Notes: a model not told the origin generated them from the sequence alone. A DNA stretch of 64,000 nucleotides from an uncultured Polaribacter sp. (GCA_943788045.1 CALSOT010000002.1:1-64000), one strand, 5' to 3'. Shown: positions 26,158 through 36,238, numbered from the stretch's first letter. Program-made: numbers and translations.

Positions 26158-29100
26158 ATGAATAATTTGCGTTCTTTGACTAGAATTATGAAAAGACTCA
26201 TTTTAATATTTTTTTTTAGCTTTTTAAACCAATTAATTTGTGCTCAAGTAACCAGTTCTGTGCTGGCCTCAGGTAATTGGTATAAGTTTTCAGTAGACAC
26301 AACAGGTGTTTTTAAAATAGATAAAAATCTACTACAGCAAATAGGGATATCGACAAACAACTTAAATCCTAAAAAAATTCATATTTATGGGAGTGGAGGA
26401 AATATGCTTCCTGTTTTAAACGCTGATTTTAGATATGACGATTTGCAAGAGAATGCCATTTATATAGAAGGTGAAAATGATGGTTCTTTTGATAGTGGTG
26501 ATTTTATCCTTTTTTATGCAAAAGGACCGCATGATTGGGTTTTAGATGCTGCTAACAATACCGCAAAGCATCGACAAAACATTTATTCTGATGAAGCTTT
26601 TTACTTTATTACTGTATCCAATGTTGATGGAAAGAGAATTCAACCAAAAGTGCCATTAACAACAAGTGCAACGAAACAAATAAATACTTTTGATGAGTTT
26701 ACTTTTTATGAAAAAGAAGAAATAAGTTTATTAGCAGCCGGAACACAATGGTTTGGTAAAAATAACTTTAATATAGAGAATGCTCAGAATTTTAAAATAC
26801 CCTTTCCGAATGCGCTACCAAACGGAGATGTAAGTATTAAGGTTAGAGGTGTTTCTACATCAGTAGCCTCCTCTACCATGGAAGTGAAAATTAACGGAGC
26901 ACCTATTTATACTTTAAATTACGCTGCTGTAAATTCTGGTTCGCTCACCAAAGCCAGTACATCTGAGAGAAAAGCAAGTATTCAAAATTCGGCCAATATA
27001 ATTGATGTTTCTATTAGCTATAACAACAATGGAAACCCATCAGCCAATGCTTATCTAGATTATATAGAAGTTGTTGGAAAAAAACAGTTAGTAGCTGCTG
27101 GTAACCAGTTTTCTTTTAGAAGTTTTGAGCAAGCAAATGCATCCGAAGTTATAGAGTACGACATTCAAAACAACACAAATATTTTTCAGGTTTGGGATGT
27201 GAGTAATTCAATAGCGCCTCAAAATATTACCAATGAAGACGCCGGAGGTGCTTTTAAATTTAAAGATGATTCTGGAAATTTGAAGGAATATGTGGTATTG
27301 AGTCAAAATGATTACTACACACCAAAATCAATTCAAAATGGCAAAGTGCCAAACCAAGATTTACATGCTATAAAAGACATTAATTACATTGTCATCACAA
27401 ATTCAGAATTATCTGCCCAAGCACAGAGACTGGCAAATTATCATCAAACAAATTCGGGTTTTACAACCAAAGTTGTTCAGTTAGATGCTATTTATAATGA
27501 ATTTTCTTCAGGCTCTAAAGATATTACAGGTATTCGAGATTTTTTAAGACATGTGTATACTACCAATTCATCAGAGGATAAAAAGTTGCAATATGTTTGC
27601 TTTTTTGGTGACAGCTCTTATGATTATAAAGACAGAATTACTGGGAATGATAATATTGTACCCGTTAAACTTTCTGAAAATAGTTTTAATTTAGCAAGCT
27701 CTTGGGTAACGGACGATTTTTTCGTGATGTTTGATGATAATGAAGGAACGATGAGTGCGAGTCATACAATAGATGTGGCTTCGAGTAGAATTCCGGTTTC
27801 AACAATACAACAGGCAACAGATGTAGTGGATAAAATTTTATCATATTACACTAAAAAATCAATAGGAGATTGGCGCAATACAATTACGCTTTTAGCAGAT
27901 GACATTGATGTAACGGGAGAAGAAGTTATAGAGCAAGGTGTAGAAAAAATTGCCGATGAGATTCGGGCGAATAAGCCTATTTTTAACGTGAACAAAATCT
28001 ATGCCGATGCCTATGTGCAAGAAAATTCTTCTGGTGGAGAACGATATCCAGAGGTGAAAAGGGCAATTACCAATGCGATAGAAAAAGGAACGCTTGTTTT
28101 TGATTATTTTGGTCATGGAGGAGAAGATGGTTTTGCCTCTGAAAAGATTTTAGAAAAGCCGCAAATACAGGAGTTTACAAACCCTAATACCTTGCCTCTT
28201 TTAATTACCGTTACTTGTGATTTTTCTAGATTTGATAATCCCAACAGAACAACTGCGGGAGAACTTACTTTTTGGAATCCTTCCGGAGGTGCGGCAAGCA
28301 TGATAACGACAACGAGAGAGGTTTATATTTCTGTTGGTCAGCGTTTTAATCAACAATTAATTCGAGTTTTATTAGAGTTCAACAACGAAGATCTAACCAT
28401 TGCAGCATCTTTAATGAAAGCTAAAAATGAGTTTTCAAGCACGCAAAAGTTTTTTATTTACCATTTTGGAGATCCAGCAATGAAATTAGCGGTTCCTCAG
28501 CCAAATATTAGGATTACAAAAATGAATGGTAAAGATATTTCACAACCTTTAGATACTTTAAAAGCTCTTTCTAAGGTTCTTTTTGAGGGTGTGGTTGTTG
28601 ATGATTCTAATCGAGTTTTAAATGATTTTAACGGTTCTCTCTCCACAACAGCTTTCGATAAACCAATCGATAAAACTACTCTAGATAATGATGGTTTTGG
28701 AGTTAAAATGGTTTTTGATACACAAGATAGTAAATTGTTTAGAGGAAAGTCTACGGTAGAAAATGGTTATTTTAAGTTTGATTTTATTGTACCTAAAGAT
28801 ATTAAAATTGCTTACGGAAAAGGCAAATTAAGTTTTTATGCAGAAAATGGGGAGCTAGACAAGGCGGGTTATAATTTTGATGTGGTAGTTGGGGGCATCA
28901 ATAAGAATGCACCAGAAGATACTGTTGGCCCAGAAATAAAACTCTTTATGAATGATGAATCCTTTATTGAAGGCGGTAATACCAATGTATCTCCAAATTT
29001 AATAGCAGTTTTATCCGATCCAAGCGGAATTAACACTTCATTAACGGCTGTAGATCATGATATTGTGGGTATTTTAGATGGGGATAATACGAATCCTATC

Positions 29101-29577
29101 ATACTAAATGACTTTTATCAAACAGAATTAAACGATTTTACGAACGGAAAAGTAAGTTACCGATTGCGAGATTTAGCTGTGGGGCCTCATACTTTAAAAA
29201 TAAAGGCTTGGGATACTTATAATAATTCCTCTGAAGCTACGTTAAACTTTGTAGTTGTGAGTGATGCAACTCTAAATTTAGAAAATGTTTTAAATTATCC
29301 AAATCCGTTTATTAATTACACTGAATTTTGGTTTAATCATAACAAGCCTAATGAAAACCTAGAAGTACAAGTTCAAGTTTTTACGATTTCTGGTAAGTTA
29401 GTAAAAACAATAAATCAAAATGTGATAACAACAGGTAACTTAGCCAGAAGTGTTACTTGGAACGGTTTAGACGATTTTGGAAATAAGATAGGAAAAGGAG
29501 TATACGTTTATAAATTAAAAGTAAAATCAAGTAATCTGGCAGCAGAGAAGTACGAGAAATTAGTAATACTTCAATAA
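26158..29577 (+). CDS. porU: type IX secretion system sortase PorU
   Basis: A 1139-residue C25 (gingipain-like) cysteine peptidase that cleaves the C-terminal secretion signal of T9SS cargo at the cell surface and attaches it to A-LPS. Seen: a signal peptide MKRLILIFFFSFLNQLICAQ starting at the second ATG (26188), which is the likelier start; beta-rich N-domain; catalytic His in DYFGHGGEDGF near residue 653 and Cys in LITVTCDFSRFDN near 687; C-terminal domain LENVLNYPNPF to KYEKLVILQ with FlgD-like Ig fold. Length and motifs fit F. johnsoniae PorU. It is divergent from gldJ and 40 bases ahead of porV, a conserved arrangement. Confidence 0.95.
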   Translation: MNNLRSLTRIMKRLILIFFFSFLNQLICAQVTSSVLASGNWYKFSVDTTGVFKIDKNLLQQIGISTNNLNPKKIHIYGSGGNMLPVLNADFRYDDLQENAIYIEGENDGSFDSGDFILFYAKGPHDWVLDAANNTAKHRQNIYSDEAFYFITVSNVDGKRIQPKVPLTTSATKQINTFDEFTFYEKEEISLLAAGTQWFGKNNFNIENAQNFKIPFPNALPNGDVSIKVRGVSTSVASSTMEVKINGAPIYTLNYAAVNSGSLTKASTSERKASIQNSANIIDVSISYNNNGNPSANAYLDYIEVVGKKQLVAAGNQFSFRSFEQANASEVIEYDIQNNTNIFQVWDVSNSIAPQNITNEDAGGAFKFKDDSGNLKEYVVLSQNDYYTPKSIQNGKVPNQDLHAIKDINYIVITNSELSAQAQRLANYHQTNSGFTTKVVQLDAIYNEFSSGSKDITGIRDFLRHVYTTNSSEDKKLQYVCFFGDSSYDYKDRITGNDNIVPVKLSENSFNLASSWVTDDFFVMFDDNEGTMSASHTIDVASSRIPVSTIQQATDVVDKILSYYTKKSIGDWRNTITLLADDIDVTGEEVIEQGVEKIADEIRANKPIFNVNKIYADAYVQENSSGGERYPEVKRAITNAIEKGTLVFDYFGHGGEDGFASEKILEKPQIQEFTNPNTLPLLITVTCDFSRFDNPNRTTAGELTFWNPSGGAASMITTTREVYISVGQRFNQQLIRVLLEFNNEDLTIAASLMKAKNEFSSTQKFFIYHFGDPAMKLAVPQPNIRITKMNGKDISQPLDTLKALSKVLFEGVVVDDSNRVLNDFNGSLSTTAFDKPIDKTTLDNDGFGVKMVFDTQDSKLFRGKSTVENGYFKFDFIVPKDIKIAYGKGKLSFYAENGELDKAGYNFDVVVGGINKNAPEDTVGPEIKLFMNDESFIEGGNTNVSPNLIAVLSDPSGINTSLTAVDHDIVGILDGDNTNPIILNDFYQTELNDFTNGKVSYRLRDLAVGPHTLKIKAWDTYNNSSEATLNFVVVSDATLNLENVLNYPNPFINYTEFWFNHNKPNENLEVQVQVFTISGKLVKTINQNVITTGNLARSVTWNGLDDFGNKIGKGVYVYKLKVKSSNLAAEKYEKLVILQ

Positions 29578-29617
29578 AAGTTAGATATTTGCCAAATAAA
29601 AATAAGAATAATACAAG

Positions 29618-30745
29618 ATGAAAAAATTAGGAATCTATTTTTTACTGTGTGCTTTTGTAAGTGTAAAAGTATCGGCACAAACAAATACTGAGGTTACAGG
29701 AGGAATTACAACTGCAACACCCTTTTTACTAATTGTACCAGACGCAAGAGCAGGGGGTATGGGAGATATGGGAGTTGCGACATCTGCAGATGCTTTTTCT
29801 CTTTTTCATAATGCTGCAAAAATGACATTTAGTAATAGACAAATTAAAACAGGAATAACATATTCTCCTTGGCTGCGTAATTTAACAGACGATATTTTTA
29901 TTGGAAGTGCTTCTTACATGAATCGTTACAGTGAAAATGCGGCTTGGGGTGCAGATTTTAAATATTTTTCTTTGGGTCAAATAGATTTAACGGATAGTAA
30001 TGGGAATCCGAATGGAACTATTAATCCGAATGAATTAGCGGTAACCGGTTCGTATGCTTTAAAACTAAGTGAAACTTTTTCTATGGGAGTTGGATTAAAA
30101 TATATTCGTTCTAATCTGGCTTTTACCGGAACGCAAGGAAGCTCTTTGCAGCCTATCAACTCTTTTGCTGTTGATATTTCTGGTTATTATCAATCTTTAG
30201 AGGAAAACTATGGAGATTTTAATGGACGCTATCGATTAGGTTTTAATTTTGCGAATGTTGGTCCAAAGGTTTCATACTCGCCAGGCGAAGAGGACTTTAT
30301 TCCAACCAATTTAAAAATTGGTGGTGGTTTTGATTTTATTTTAGATGATTACAATACAATTTCTACAAATGTGGAATTTACAAAATTATTAGTGCCAACA
30401 CCACAACCTGATGGATCTGAGCAAGACCAGGGTTGGGTAGAAGGTATTTTTAGTTCTTTTGGAGATGCTCCGGGTGGATTTAGCGAAGAATTGAAAGAAT
30501 TTACATATGCTTTTGGAGCAGAGTATTTATACAATAATGCTTTTGCTTTAAGAGGAGGATATTTTCATGAAAGTCAAGACAAAGGAAATAGACAATACTT
30601 TACAATAGGTGGTGGTTTTAAAACCAATGCAATGAACATTGATTTATCTTACTTAGTAAATTCTTCTGATGTGAACAATCCTTTAGAAAACTCTTTACGT
30701 TTCTCTTTATCATTTGATTTAGGAGAAGTTTTTGATGATTATTAA
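29618..30745 (+). CDS. porV: type IX secretion outer-membrane protein PorV
   Basis: A 375-residue outer-membrane beta-barrel of the FadL-like PorV/LptO family. PorV forms the attachment complex with PorU and shuttles cargo from the SprA translocon. Seen: a signal peptide MKKLGIYFLLCAFVSVKVSA, then FLLIVPDARAGGMGDMGVA and NAAKMTFSNRQIKTGITYSPWL near the N-terminus, both typical for PorV, many amphipathic strands, and a last strand ending in an aromatic-rich FSLSFDLGEVFDDY. It follows porU by 40 bases without a promoter box between them, so the two are probably co-transcribed, and is followed by a terminator. Confidence 0.94.
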   Translation: MKKLGIYFLLCAFVSVKVSAQTNTEVTGGITTATPFLLIVPDARAGGMGDMGVATSADAFSLFHNAAKMTFSNRQIKTGITYSPWLRNLTDDIFIGSASYMNRYSENAAWGADFKYFSLGQIDLTDSNGNPNGTINPNELAVTGSYALKLSETFSMGVGLKYIRSNLAFTGTQGSSLQPINSFAVDISGYYQSLEENYGDFNGRYRLGFNFANVGPKVSYSPGEEDFIPTNLKIGGGFDFILDDYNTISTNVEFTKLLVPTPQPDGSEQDQGWVEGIFSSFGDAPGGFSEELKEFTYAFGAEYLYNNAFALRGGYFHESQDKGNRQYFTIGGGFKTNAMNIDLSYLVNSSDVNNPLENSLRFSLSFDLGEVFDDY

Positions 30746-30782
30746 AATTCAATAATTTTTAGTAGTTTTATCACATACATTC

Positions 30783-30811
30783 AAAAGCAGTCAAATTAGG
30801 CTGCTTTTTTT
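30783..30811 (+). terminator. terminator of porU-porV
   Basis: An 8-bp stem AAAAGCAG / CTGCTTTT with a 10-base loop and a T run, 38 bases after the porV stop. The T run overlaps an upstream TTG of cdd, which argues against that TTG as a start. Confidence 0.75.
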
Positions 30812-30824
30812 GACCGATAGATTT

Positions 30825-31307
30825 ATGAGAAAAATTGAGATTTCAACTTCAGCGATTATTTACAAAGATATTTCAGAGCTTTCTGCGGAAGATAATATGT
30901 TAATGAATAAGGCTATTGAAGCTAGGGAAAAGGCGTATGCTCCATATTCGAAGTTTAATGTAGGGGCGGCTTTATTGTTAGATAATGGAGAAATTGTTTT
31001 AGGAAATAATCAAGAAAGTGCAGCCTACCCTTCTGGCATGTGTGCAGAAAGAGTTGCTATTTGGAAAGCGGGATCCATGTATCCTGAAATGATAATAAAA
31101 AAGCTGGCGATCTCAGCAAGTTCTGTAACTTCCACAGTAGACAAACCTGTTGGGCCTTGTGGTGCTTGTAGGCAAACATTATCTGAATATGAAATAAACC
31201 AGAAAGCACCATTTCCTGTGATTTTTATGGGTGAAGTTGGTGAGGTTGTAAAAACAGAGTCATTGCTTTCCCTTTTGCCTTTTTCTTTTGATAGTTCTTA
31301 TCTCTAA
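30825..31307 (+). CDS. cdd: cytidine deaminase
   Basis: A 160-residue tetrameric-type cytidine deaminase that converts cytidine or deoxycytidine to uridine or deoxyuridine in pyrimidine salvage. Seen: AYAPYSKFNVGAAL near residue 38, zinc and proton-shuttle motif MCAERVAIW (Cys 73, Glu 75) and the second zinc motif GPCGACRQTLSEY (Cys 112, Cys 115). ATG 30825 is chosen because the upstream TTG at 30810 lies in the T run of the porV terminator. No clear promoter box is visible between the terminator and the start. Confidence 0.94.
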   Translation: MRKIEISTSAIIYKDISELSAEDNMLMNKAIEAREKAYAPYSKFNVGAALLLDNGEIVLGNNQESAAYPSGMCAERVAIWKAGSMYPEMIIKKLAISASSVTSTVDKPVGPCGACRQTLSEYEINQKAPFPVIFMGEVGEVVKTESLLSLLPFSFDSSYL

Positions 31308-31374
31308 TCTTTTTTTTTAGGGGCGATGTATAGAAAGAAATTTGTAGTTGTCTCAGTTTAAAAATCATAAAATA
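31308..31374 (+). other. spacer after cdd
   Basis: Short T-rich sequence after the cdd stop without a recognisable element; it leads into the haemoglobin remnant. The stretch 31704-31897 beyond that remnant is also empty of recognisable features. Confidence 0.3.
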
Positions 31375-31703
31375 AAATCAGATATTTCATCAATAGAAGA
31401 TATTAAACTGAGTATTACGAGGTTTTACGAAATGTTATTGGCAGATCTAAAAAATGATTCCTTTCTTCTGGGACATTGTTTCACAAAATGATATAGAGGA
31501 GCATGCAGAAACGATTACGGATTTTTGTAAGGATATTTTTTGAGACAAAATATCATGCTAATAATGTGATGAAAAAACACGTTGATAAGTTCGTTTTTCT
31601 ACGATTTAATGAAGAATATTTTACGATTTGGATGTTGTATTTTTTAGAAACTATTTATACTTTTTTTAATGTTGCAAACGCTTCAATCATGACAACTGAG
31701 TAA
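31375..31703 (+). pseudogene. decayed group III truncated haemoglobin
   Basis: Pieces in different frames line up in the order of a group III truncated globin: SSIEDIKLSITRFYEMLLADL (frame from 31375, ending in a stop), then IPFFWDIVSQNDIEEH and TITDFCKDIFFETK, then YHANNVMKKHVDK (in families usually Y-x-G-N-P-x-x-K-H, holding the proximal region), FNEEYFTIWMLYFLETIYTFF and a broken end. Several frame changes and stops are required, so it is not a working gene. Such globins bind O2/NO in many flavobacteria. The 66-residue open frame 31503-31703 is part of this remnant and is unlikely to be a separate gene. Confidence 0.55.
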
Positions 31704-31897
31704 GGTCTATTATCAATGATATGCTACTAAATCTAAATGTTTTGGAAATAAAACACCTAACTCTTTTATGTGTTGTAACCATATGAAGGTTTGTTTGAAT
31801 ATCATTTTTATCAGAATAATTACTAAACTTATCTTTTAAGTAATTTGTATTTTAGTTTTTAAAGTTTATTCTAAAAAGAAAGTAATTTTTTTGACTT

Positions 31898-32962
31898 ATG
31901 ATTTCATCAAAAATAACGGGAACAGGAGCTTTTATACCTTCTGTGATAAAAAAAAACAAGGATTTTCTCAATAAAGAATTCTTGAATGAGAATGGAACTC
32001 CTTTTAGTTCTGAAACTGATGAAATTATTGAAAAATTCAAAGCAATAACAGGCATTGAAGAAAGACGGTATGCAAAACCAGAATTAAATGCATCAGATTT
32101 GGCTTTTTTTGCAGCCGAAAATGCAATAAAGGATGCAAATATCAACAAAGAAGACCTTGATTACATTATCGTAGCTCATAATTTTGGAGATGTCAACAAA
32201 GGTTCTAATCAAGCAGACTTATTGCCAAGTTTGGCGACAAGAGTTAAAAACAAGTTGGGGATAGAAAATCCTAATTGTGTTGCTTATGATATTCTATTCG
32301 GGTGTCCTGGTTGGGTCGAAGCTATCATTCAAGCACACGCCTTTATGAAAGCAGGCATGGCCAGTAAATGCTTGGTAATTGGTGCAGAAACATTATCGAG
32401 AGTGGTAGATGAAAATGACAGAGATTCTATGATTTTTAGTGATGGAGCGGGAGCTTGTATTTTAGAGGCAACGGAAGAGGAAGGTATTGGTATTTTAAGT
32501 CATGCAAGTCAAACATATGCGCAGGAAGAAGCCTTCTTTCTTTATAATGGAAAGTCGTACAATACTTCGAAAGAGAGCGATACCCGTTACATTAAAATGC
32601 TGGGACGAAAAATTTATGAGTTTGCTTTGGTAAATGTTCCATTAGCGATGAAAATTGCTTTAGATAAAAGTGGTGTTTCTATAGATGATGTTAAAAAAGT
32701 ATTCATACATCAGGCTAATGAAAAAATGGACGAGGGAATTATTAAACGTTTCTTTAGGTTGTTCAAAAAGAAAGTTCCGGAAGGAGTGATGCCAATGAAT
32801 ATTCATAAATTAGGAAATAGTTCTGTTGCAACTGTTCCCACTTTATTAGATTTAGTGTTAAAAGGACAAATTGAAAATCAAAAAGTGAATAAAGGTGATG
32901 TCGTAATTTTTACTTCTGTAGGCGCAGGGATGAGCTTAAACGCGATTGTGTATAGATTTTAA
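31898..32962 (+). CDS. beta-ketoacyl-ACP synthase III family protein
   Basis: A 354-residue thiolase-fold KAS III (FabH-like) enzyme, which condenses an acyl-CoA with malonyl-ACP. Seen: catalytic Cys 136 in LFGCPGWVEA, His 271 in FIHQANEKM, Asn 307 in LGNSSVATVPT, and the C-terminal GDVVIFTSVGAGM. It is longer than E. coli FabH and belongs to the subgroup with ITGIEERRYAKPELNASDLA. A paralog beside the main fabH-plsX locus is usual in flavobacteria, so it may act in branched-chain priming or in a secondary pathway rather than be the housekeeping enzyme. It stands alone between the globin remnant and guaA. Confidence 0.87.
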   Translation: MISSKITGTGAFIPSVIKKNKDFLNKEFLNENGTPFSSETDEIIEKFKAITGIEERRYAKPELNASDLAFFAAENAIKDANINKEDLDYIIVAHNFGDVNKGSNQADLLPSLATRVKNKLGIENPNCVAYDILFGCPGWVEAIIQAHAFMKAGMASKCLVIGAETLSRVVDENDRDSMIFSDGAGACILEATEEEGIGILSHASQTYAQEEAFFLYNGKSYNTSKESDTRYIKMLGRKIYEFALVNVPLAMKIALDKSGVSIDDVKKVFIHQANEKMDEGIIKRFFRLFKKKVPEGVMPMNIHKLGNSSVATVPTLLDLVLKGQIENQKVNKGDVVIFTSVGAGMSLNAIVYRF

Positions 32963-33067
32963 TGAATAGGATATTTTTCTTTTTCTAATTATTGTCATAA
33001 ATACTTTAGATATTTTATAATGTTATATGTACGAATGCTAATTCGTCATAAAAAAGATGAATTTCAT

Positions 33068-33098
33068 TGTTAAAATTTAATATGAAATGGTATTTTTG
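33068..33098 (+). promoter_or_regulatory. promoter of guaA
   Basis: TTG at 33068-33070, a 20-base spacer and TATTTTTG at 33091-33098 match the consensus. The -7 box ends only three bases before ATG 33102, so the transcript would be leaderless or nearly so. Confidence 0.55.
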
Positions 33099-33101
33099 TG
33101 C

Positions 33102-34637
33102 ATGCAACAAAACCACGTACTTATTTTAGATTTCGGATCGCAATACACACAACTCATTGCGAGAAGAGTAAGAGAATTAAACATCTATTGTGAAATTCAT
33201 CCTTATAACCATCCACCAAAAAATCAGAGTGAATTTAAAGCTATTATCTTATCAGGTAGTCCTAATTCTGTAAGAGGTGAGAATGTTTTACATCCTGACT
33301 TGTCAGAAATTTTAGGAAAAAAACCAGTTTTAGCGGTTTGTTATGGAGCGCAATATCTAGCCCATTTTTCTGGAGGAAAAGTAGCTCCCTCTAATACAAG
33401 AGAGTATGGAAGAGCCAATTTATCTTTTGTAAAAAGCAATGAAACTTTCTTTGAAAATATTTCAGAAGGAAGTCAGGTTTGGATGAGCCATTCTGATACT
33501 ATTAAAGAATTGCCAACGAATGGAGAATTATTGGCAAGTACAAAAGACGTAGAAAATGCGGCTTATAAAATTAAAGATCAAAATACTTTTGCAATTCAGT
33601 TTCATCCAGAGGTATATCACTCTACAGATGGAAAACAATTACTAGAAAACTTTTTAGTAAAAATTGCAGGAGTAGCACAAACTTGGACACCAGATTCTTT
33701 TGTTGAAAGTACAGTAGCAGCAATTAAAGAAAAAGTAGGAAACGATAAAGTAGTTCTCGGACTCTCTGGAGGCGTAGATTCTTCTGTAGCAGCAGTGTTG
33801 TTAAATAAAGCAATAGGTAAAAACCTATATTGTATTTTTGTGAACAACGGTCTTTTGCGCAAAAATGAATTCGAAACTGTACTAAAAAGATACGAAGGGA
33901 TGGGATTAAACGTGAAAGGTGTAGACGCATCGGCACGTTTTTTGAAAGCTCTAGAAGGATTAACAGATCCCGAAAAGAAAAGAAAAGCAATAGGAAACTC
34001 TTTTATTGAAGTTTTTGATGATGAAGCAAATAAAATAACAGATGTAACTTGGTTGGCACAAGGAACTATTTATCCTGACGTAATTGAGTCTGTTTCCGTA
34101 AATGGAGGGCCATCGGCAACAATTAAAAGTCATCATAATGTGGGAGGATTGCCAGATTATATGAAATTAAAAATTGTTGAACCTTTAAAAATGATTTTTA
34201 AAGACGAAGTGAGAAGGGTAGGCGCTTCTATGGGAATTGATCCAGAATTATTAGGACGTCATCCTTTTCCGGGTCCTGGTTTAGGGATTCGTATTTTAGG
34301 AGACATTACCGCTGAAAAAGTAAGAATTTTACAAGAAGTGGATGCCGTTTTTATTAACGGATTAAAAGAAGATGGCTTGTATGATAAAGTTTGGCAAGCA
34401 GGAGCAATGTTGTTGCCAGTAAATTCTGTTGGTGTAATGGGGGATGAAAGAACTTACGAAAAAGTAGTTGCTTTAAGAGCCGTAGAAAGTACCGATGGAA
34501 TGACGGCAGATTGGGTGAATTTACCTTATGAATTTTTACAAAAAACATCGAATAAAATTATAAATCAAGTAAAAGGTGTAAATAGGGTTGTATACGATAT
34601 CAGTTCAAAACCACCTGCAACAATCGAATGGGAATAA
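33102..34637 (+). CDS. guaA: GMP synthase (glutamine-hydrolysing)
   Basis: A 511-residue two-domain enzyme that aminates XMP to GMP. Seen: the amidotransferase class I domain starting [20 protein letters not shown], catalytic Cys near residue 80 in [17 protein letters not shown] near 168, the ATP pyrophosphatase loop [13 protein letters not shown] near 219, [15 protein letters not shown] and the C-terminal KPPATIEWE. The start ATG 33102 gives [12 protein letters not shown]; an upstream in-frame start at 33087 lies before the -7 box and is rejected. It is followed after 5 bases by a LysM lipoprotein gene, likely the same transcript. Confidence 0.97.
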   Translation: MQQNHVLILDFGSQYTQLIARRVRELNIYCEIHPYNHPPKNQSEFKAIILSGSPNSVRGENVLHPDLSEILGKKPVLAVCYGAQYLAHFSGGKVAPSNTREYGRANLSFVKSNETFFENISEGSQVWMSHSDTIKELPTNGELLASTKDVENAAYKIKDQNTFAIQFHPEVYHSTDGKQLLENFLVKIAGVAQTWTPDSFVESTVAAIKEKVGNDKVVLGLSGGVDSSVAAVLLNKAIGKNLYCIFVNNGLLRKNEFETVLKRYEGMGLNVKGVDASARFLKALEGLTDPEKKRKAIGNSFIEVFDDEANKITDVTWLAQGTIYPDVIESVSVNGGPSATIKSHHNVGGLPDYMKLKIVEPLKMIFKDEVRRVGASMGIDPELLGRHPFPGPGLGIRILGDITAEKVRILQEVDAVFINGLKEDGLYDKVWQAGAMLLPVNSVGVMGDERTYEKVVALRAVESTDGMTADWVNLPYEFLQKTSNKIINQVKGVNRVVYDISSKPPATIEWE

Positions 34638-34642
34638 AATAT

Positions 34643-36238
34643 ATGAAACACCTAAAGTTTATTGTTTTTCTGTGCGTTTTAACGTTTACTGTTTCTTGCG
34701 GTCAACAAAAAAAATACGTTGATTATAAGGTAAAAGAAGGTGAAACAATGAGGATGATAGCAAAAAAATTTGATATAAAAACCTCAGATTTGTTGCGCTT
34801 AAATCCTGATTTTGGGAGAAAACCGGGTGTAAACTCAATTATTGTAATTCCTAATAGAAAAATAAAAACTTTAGGAGATGCGATTGCAAGCGAAGCTTTA
34901 AAGGATAGCATTGAAAAGGAAGAATCAATTAGAATAGAAAAAGAAGAACTTTTAGCAGCACTTAAAAAAGACTTTGTAGTGTATGAGATTAAAAAAGGAG
35001 ACACTTTTTACAGTCTAACTCGTTTTTACAATGTTTCTCAAGAAGAAATGATCGCTTTAAATCCTTTTTTACTAGAAGGTTTGAAAGTTGGCCAGATTAT
35101 AAAGATAAAACCATTAGCGGAAGGAGATGCAATTGAAAATCATATTTATGAAGACGTAATTGAAGAAAATACCTCTTTAAAAGTAGCGTTATTACTTCCT
35201 TTTAAAACAAATGAGAATGATACAATAACGTCTAAAGACCTATTTGTAAAAAGTAGATTGGCAAACATTGTCACTGACTTTTATTTAGGAGCAGAAATAG
35301 CAATCGATTCTCTAAGAAAACAAGGAATACAAGTAGATGTAAATGTTTTTGATACGGAAGCTAAAGGGACAAAAATTAAAAATATTTTATCGGAAAATGA
35401 TTTAAATGAAAATGATATAATTATTGGTCCTTTGTATTCGGAAGAAGCAGAGCTTGTTGCTGATAGTGCAAAAATACCAGTAGTGTTTCCATTTTATTCG
35501 AAAAAACAACATCTGTTTTCTTCAGAAACATTGATTAAAACTTCACCTGAGAAAAAAGTTTTTAGAGAAGAGTTAACAACCTACATAAAAGATAATTTTA
35601 CAAAAGGAAATCTAATCTTAGTAGGTGATGGCGAAGCATCATCAAATAGTTCTAATCGTATAATGAAGGAGTCATTAGAATCTCATGATTCTATCAATGT
35701 TGTTAATGTTTTAAAGCCAGAAAATGGATATATTGAGAAAGAACGTTTCTTAAATATTTTAAAACCAATTGAAGATAATTGGGTGATTTTAACTTCGGAT
35801 GATGATGTAGTGGTTGCAGATGCTATTAATAGTTTAATTAGTCTACCAGACTCTACACATGTTCGAGTTTTTGCTATTAATAAGGGCAGAGCTTTCGATA
35901 AAATAGCCAATTCAAAATTGGCCAGCATACATTTAACTTATGTTAGTGATGAATATGCTGATGAGATTTCTGCTTCTACGTACCTATTTAATAGACAGTA
36001 TTCTGAAAAGAATAATGCTTTACCCTCTTTTCATGCCACCAAAGGTTTTGATATTACTTATGATCTTTTGATGCGTTTAGCTTCTGGAAATTCCTTAAAA
36101 GATACTTTTGATGAAGGCGCTTCCTACAGAATAGAAACCAAGTTCGACTATTCTAAAAATCCGCTCGGTGTTTCAGAGAATAAAGGGTTATTTATTGTTC
36201 AATACAATAAAGATCTTAGTTTAACCAGATTGAAATAG
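34643..36238 (+). CDS. LysM-domain lipoprotein with periplasmic-binding-protein fold
   Basis: A 531-residue lipoprotein. Seen: signal peptide MKHLKFIVFLCVLTFTVSC with lipobox Cys 19, a first LysM (YKVKEGETMRMIAKKFDIK) near 30-75, a second LysM (YEIKKGDTFYSLTRFYNVS) near 115-160, then a type I periplasmic-binding-like domain from LKVALLLPFK near residue 182 to the end, with EAKGTKIKNILSEND and DIIIGPLYSEEAELV. LysM binds peptidoglycan; the binding-protein fold suggests ligand sensing or a structural role in the envelope. The upstream ATG at 34628 overlaps guaA and would spoil the signal sequence, so 34643 is chosen. Function is unknown. Confidence 0.85.
   Translation: MKHLKFIVFLCVLTFTVSCGQQKKYVDYKVKEGETMRMIAKKFDIKTSDLLRLNPDFGRKPGVNSIIVIPNRKIKTLGDAIASEALKDSIEKEESIRIEKEELLAALKKDFVVYEIKKGDTFYSLTRFYNVSQEEMIALNPFLLEGLKVGQIIKIKPLAEGDAIENHIYEDVIEENTSLKVALLLPFKTNENDTITSKDLFVKSRLANIVTDFYLGAEIAIDSLRKQGIQVDVNVFDTEAKGTKIKNILSENDLNENDIIIGPLYSEEAELVADSAKIPVVFPFYSKKQHLFSSETLIKTSPEKKVFREELTTYIKDNFTKGNLILVGDGEASSNSSNRIMKESLESHDSINVVNVLKPENGYIEKERFLNILKPIEDNWVILTSDDDVVVADAINSLISLPDSTHVRVFAINKGRAFDKIANSKLASIHLTYVSDEYADEISASTYLFNRQYSEKNNALPSFHATKGFDITYDLLMRLASGNSLKDTFDEGASYRIETKFDYSKNPLGVSENKGLFIVQYNKDLSLTRLK

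Noticed and set aside
33724..33990. Open frames on the minus strand within guaA
   Set aside because: They are antisense shadows of a highly conserved enzyme gene.
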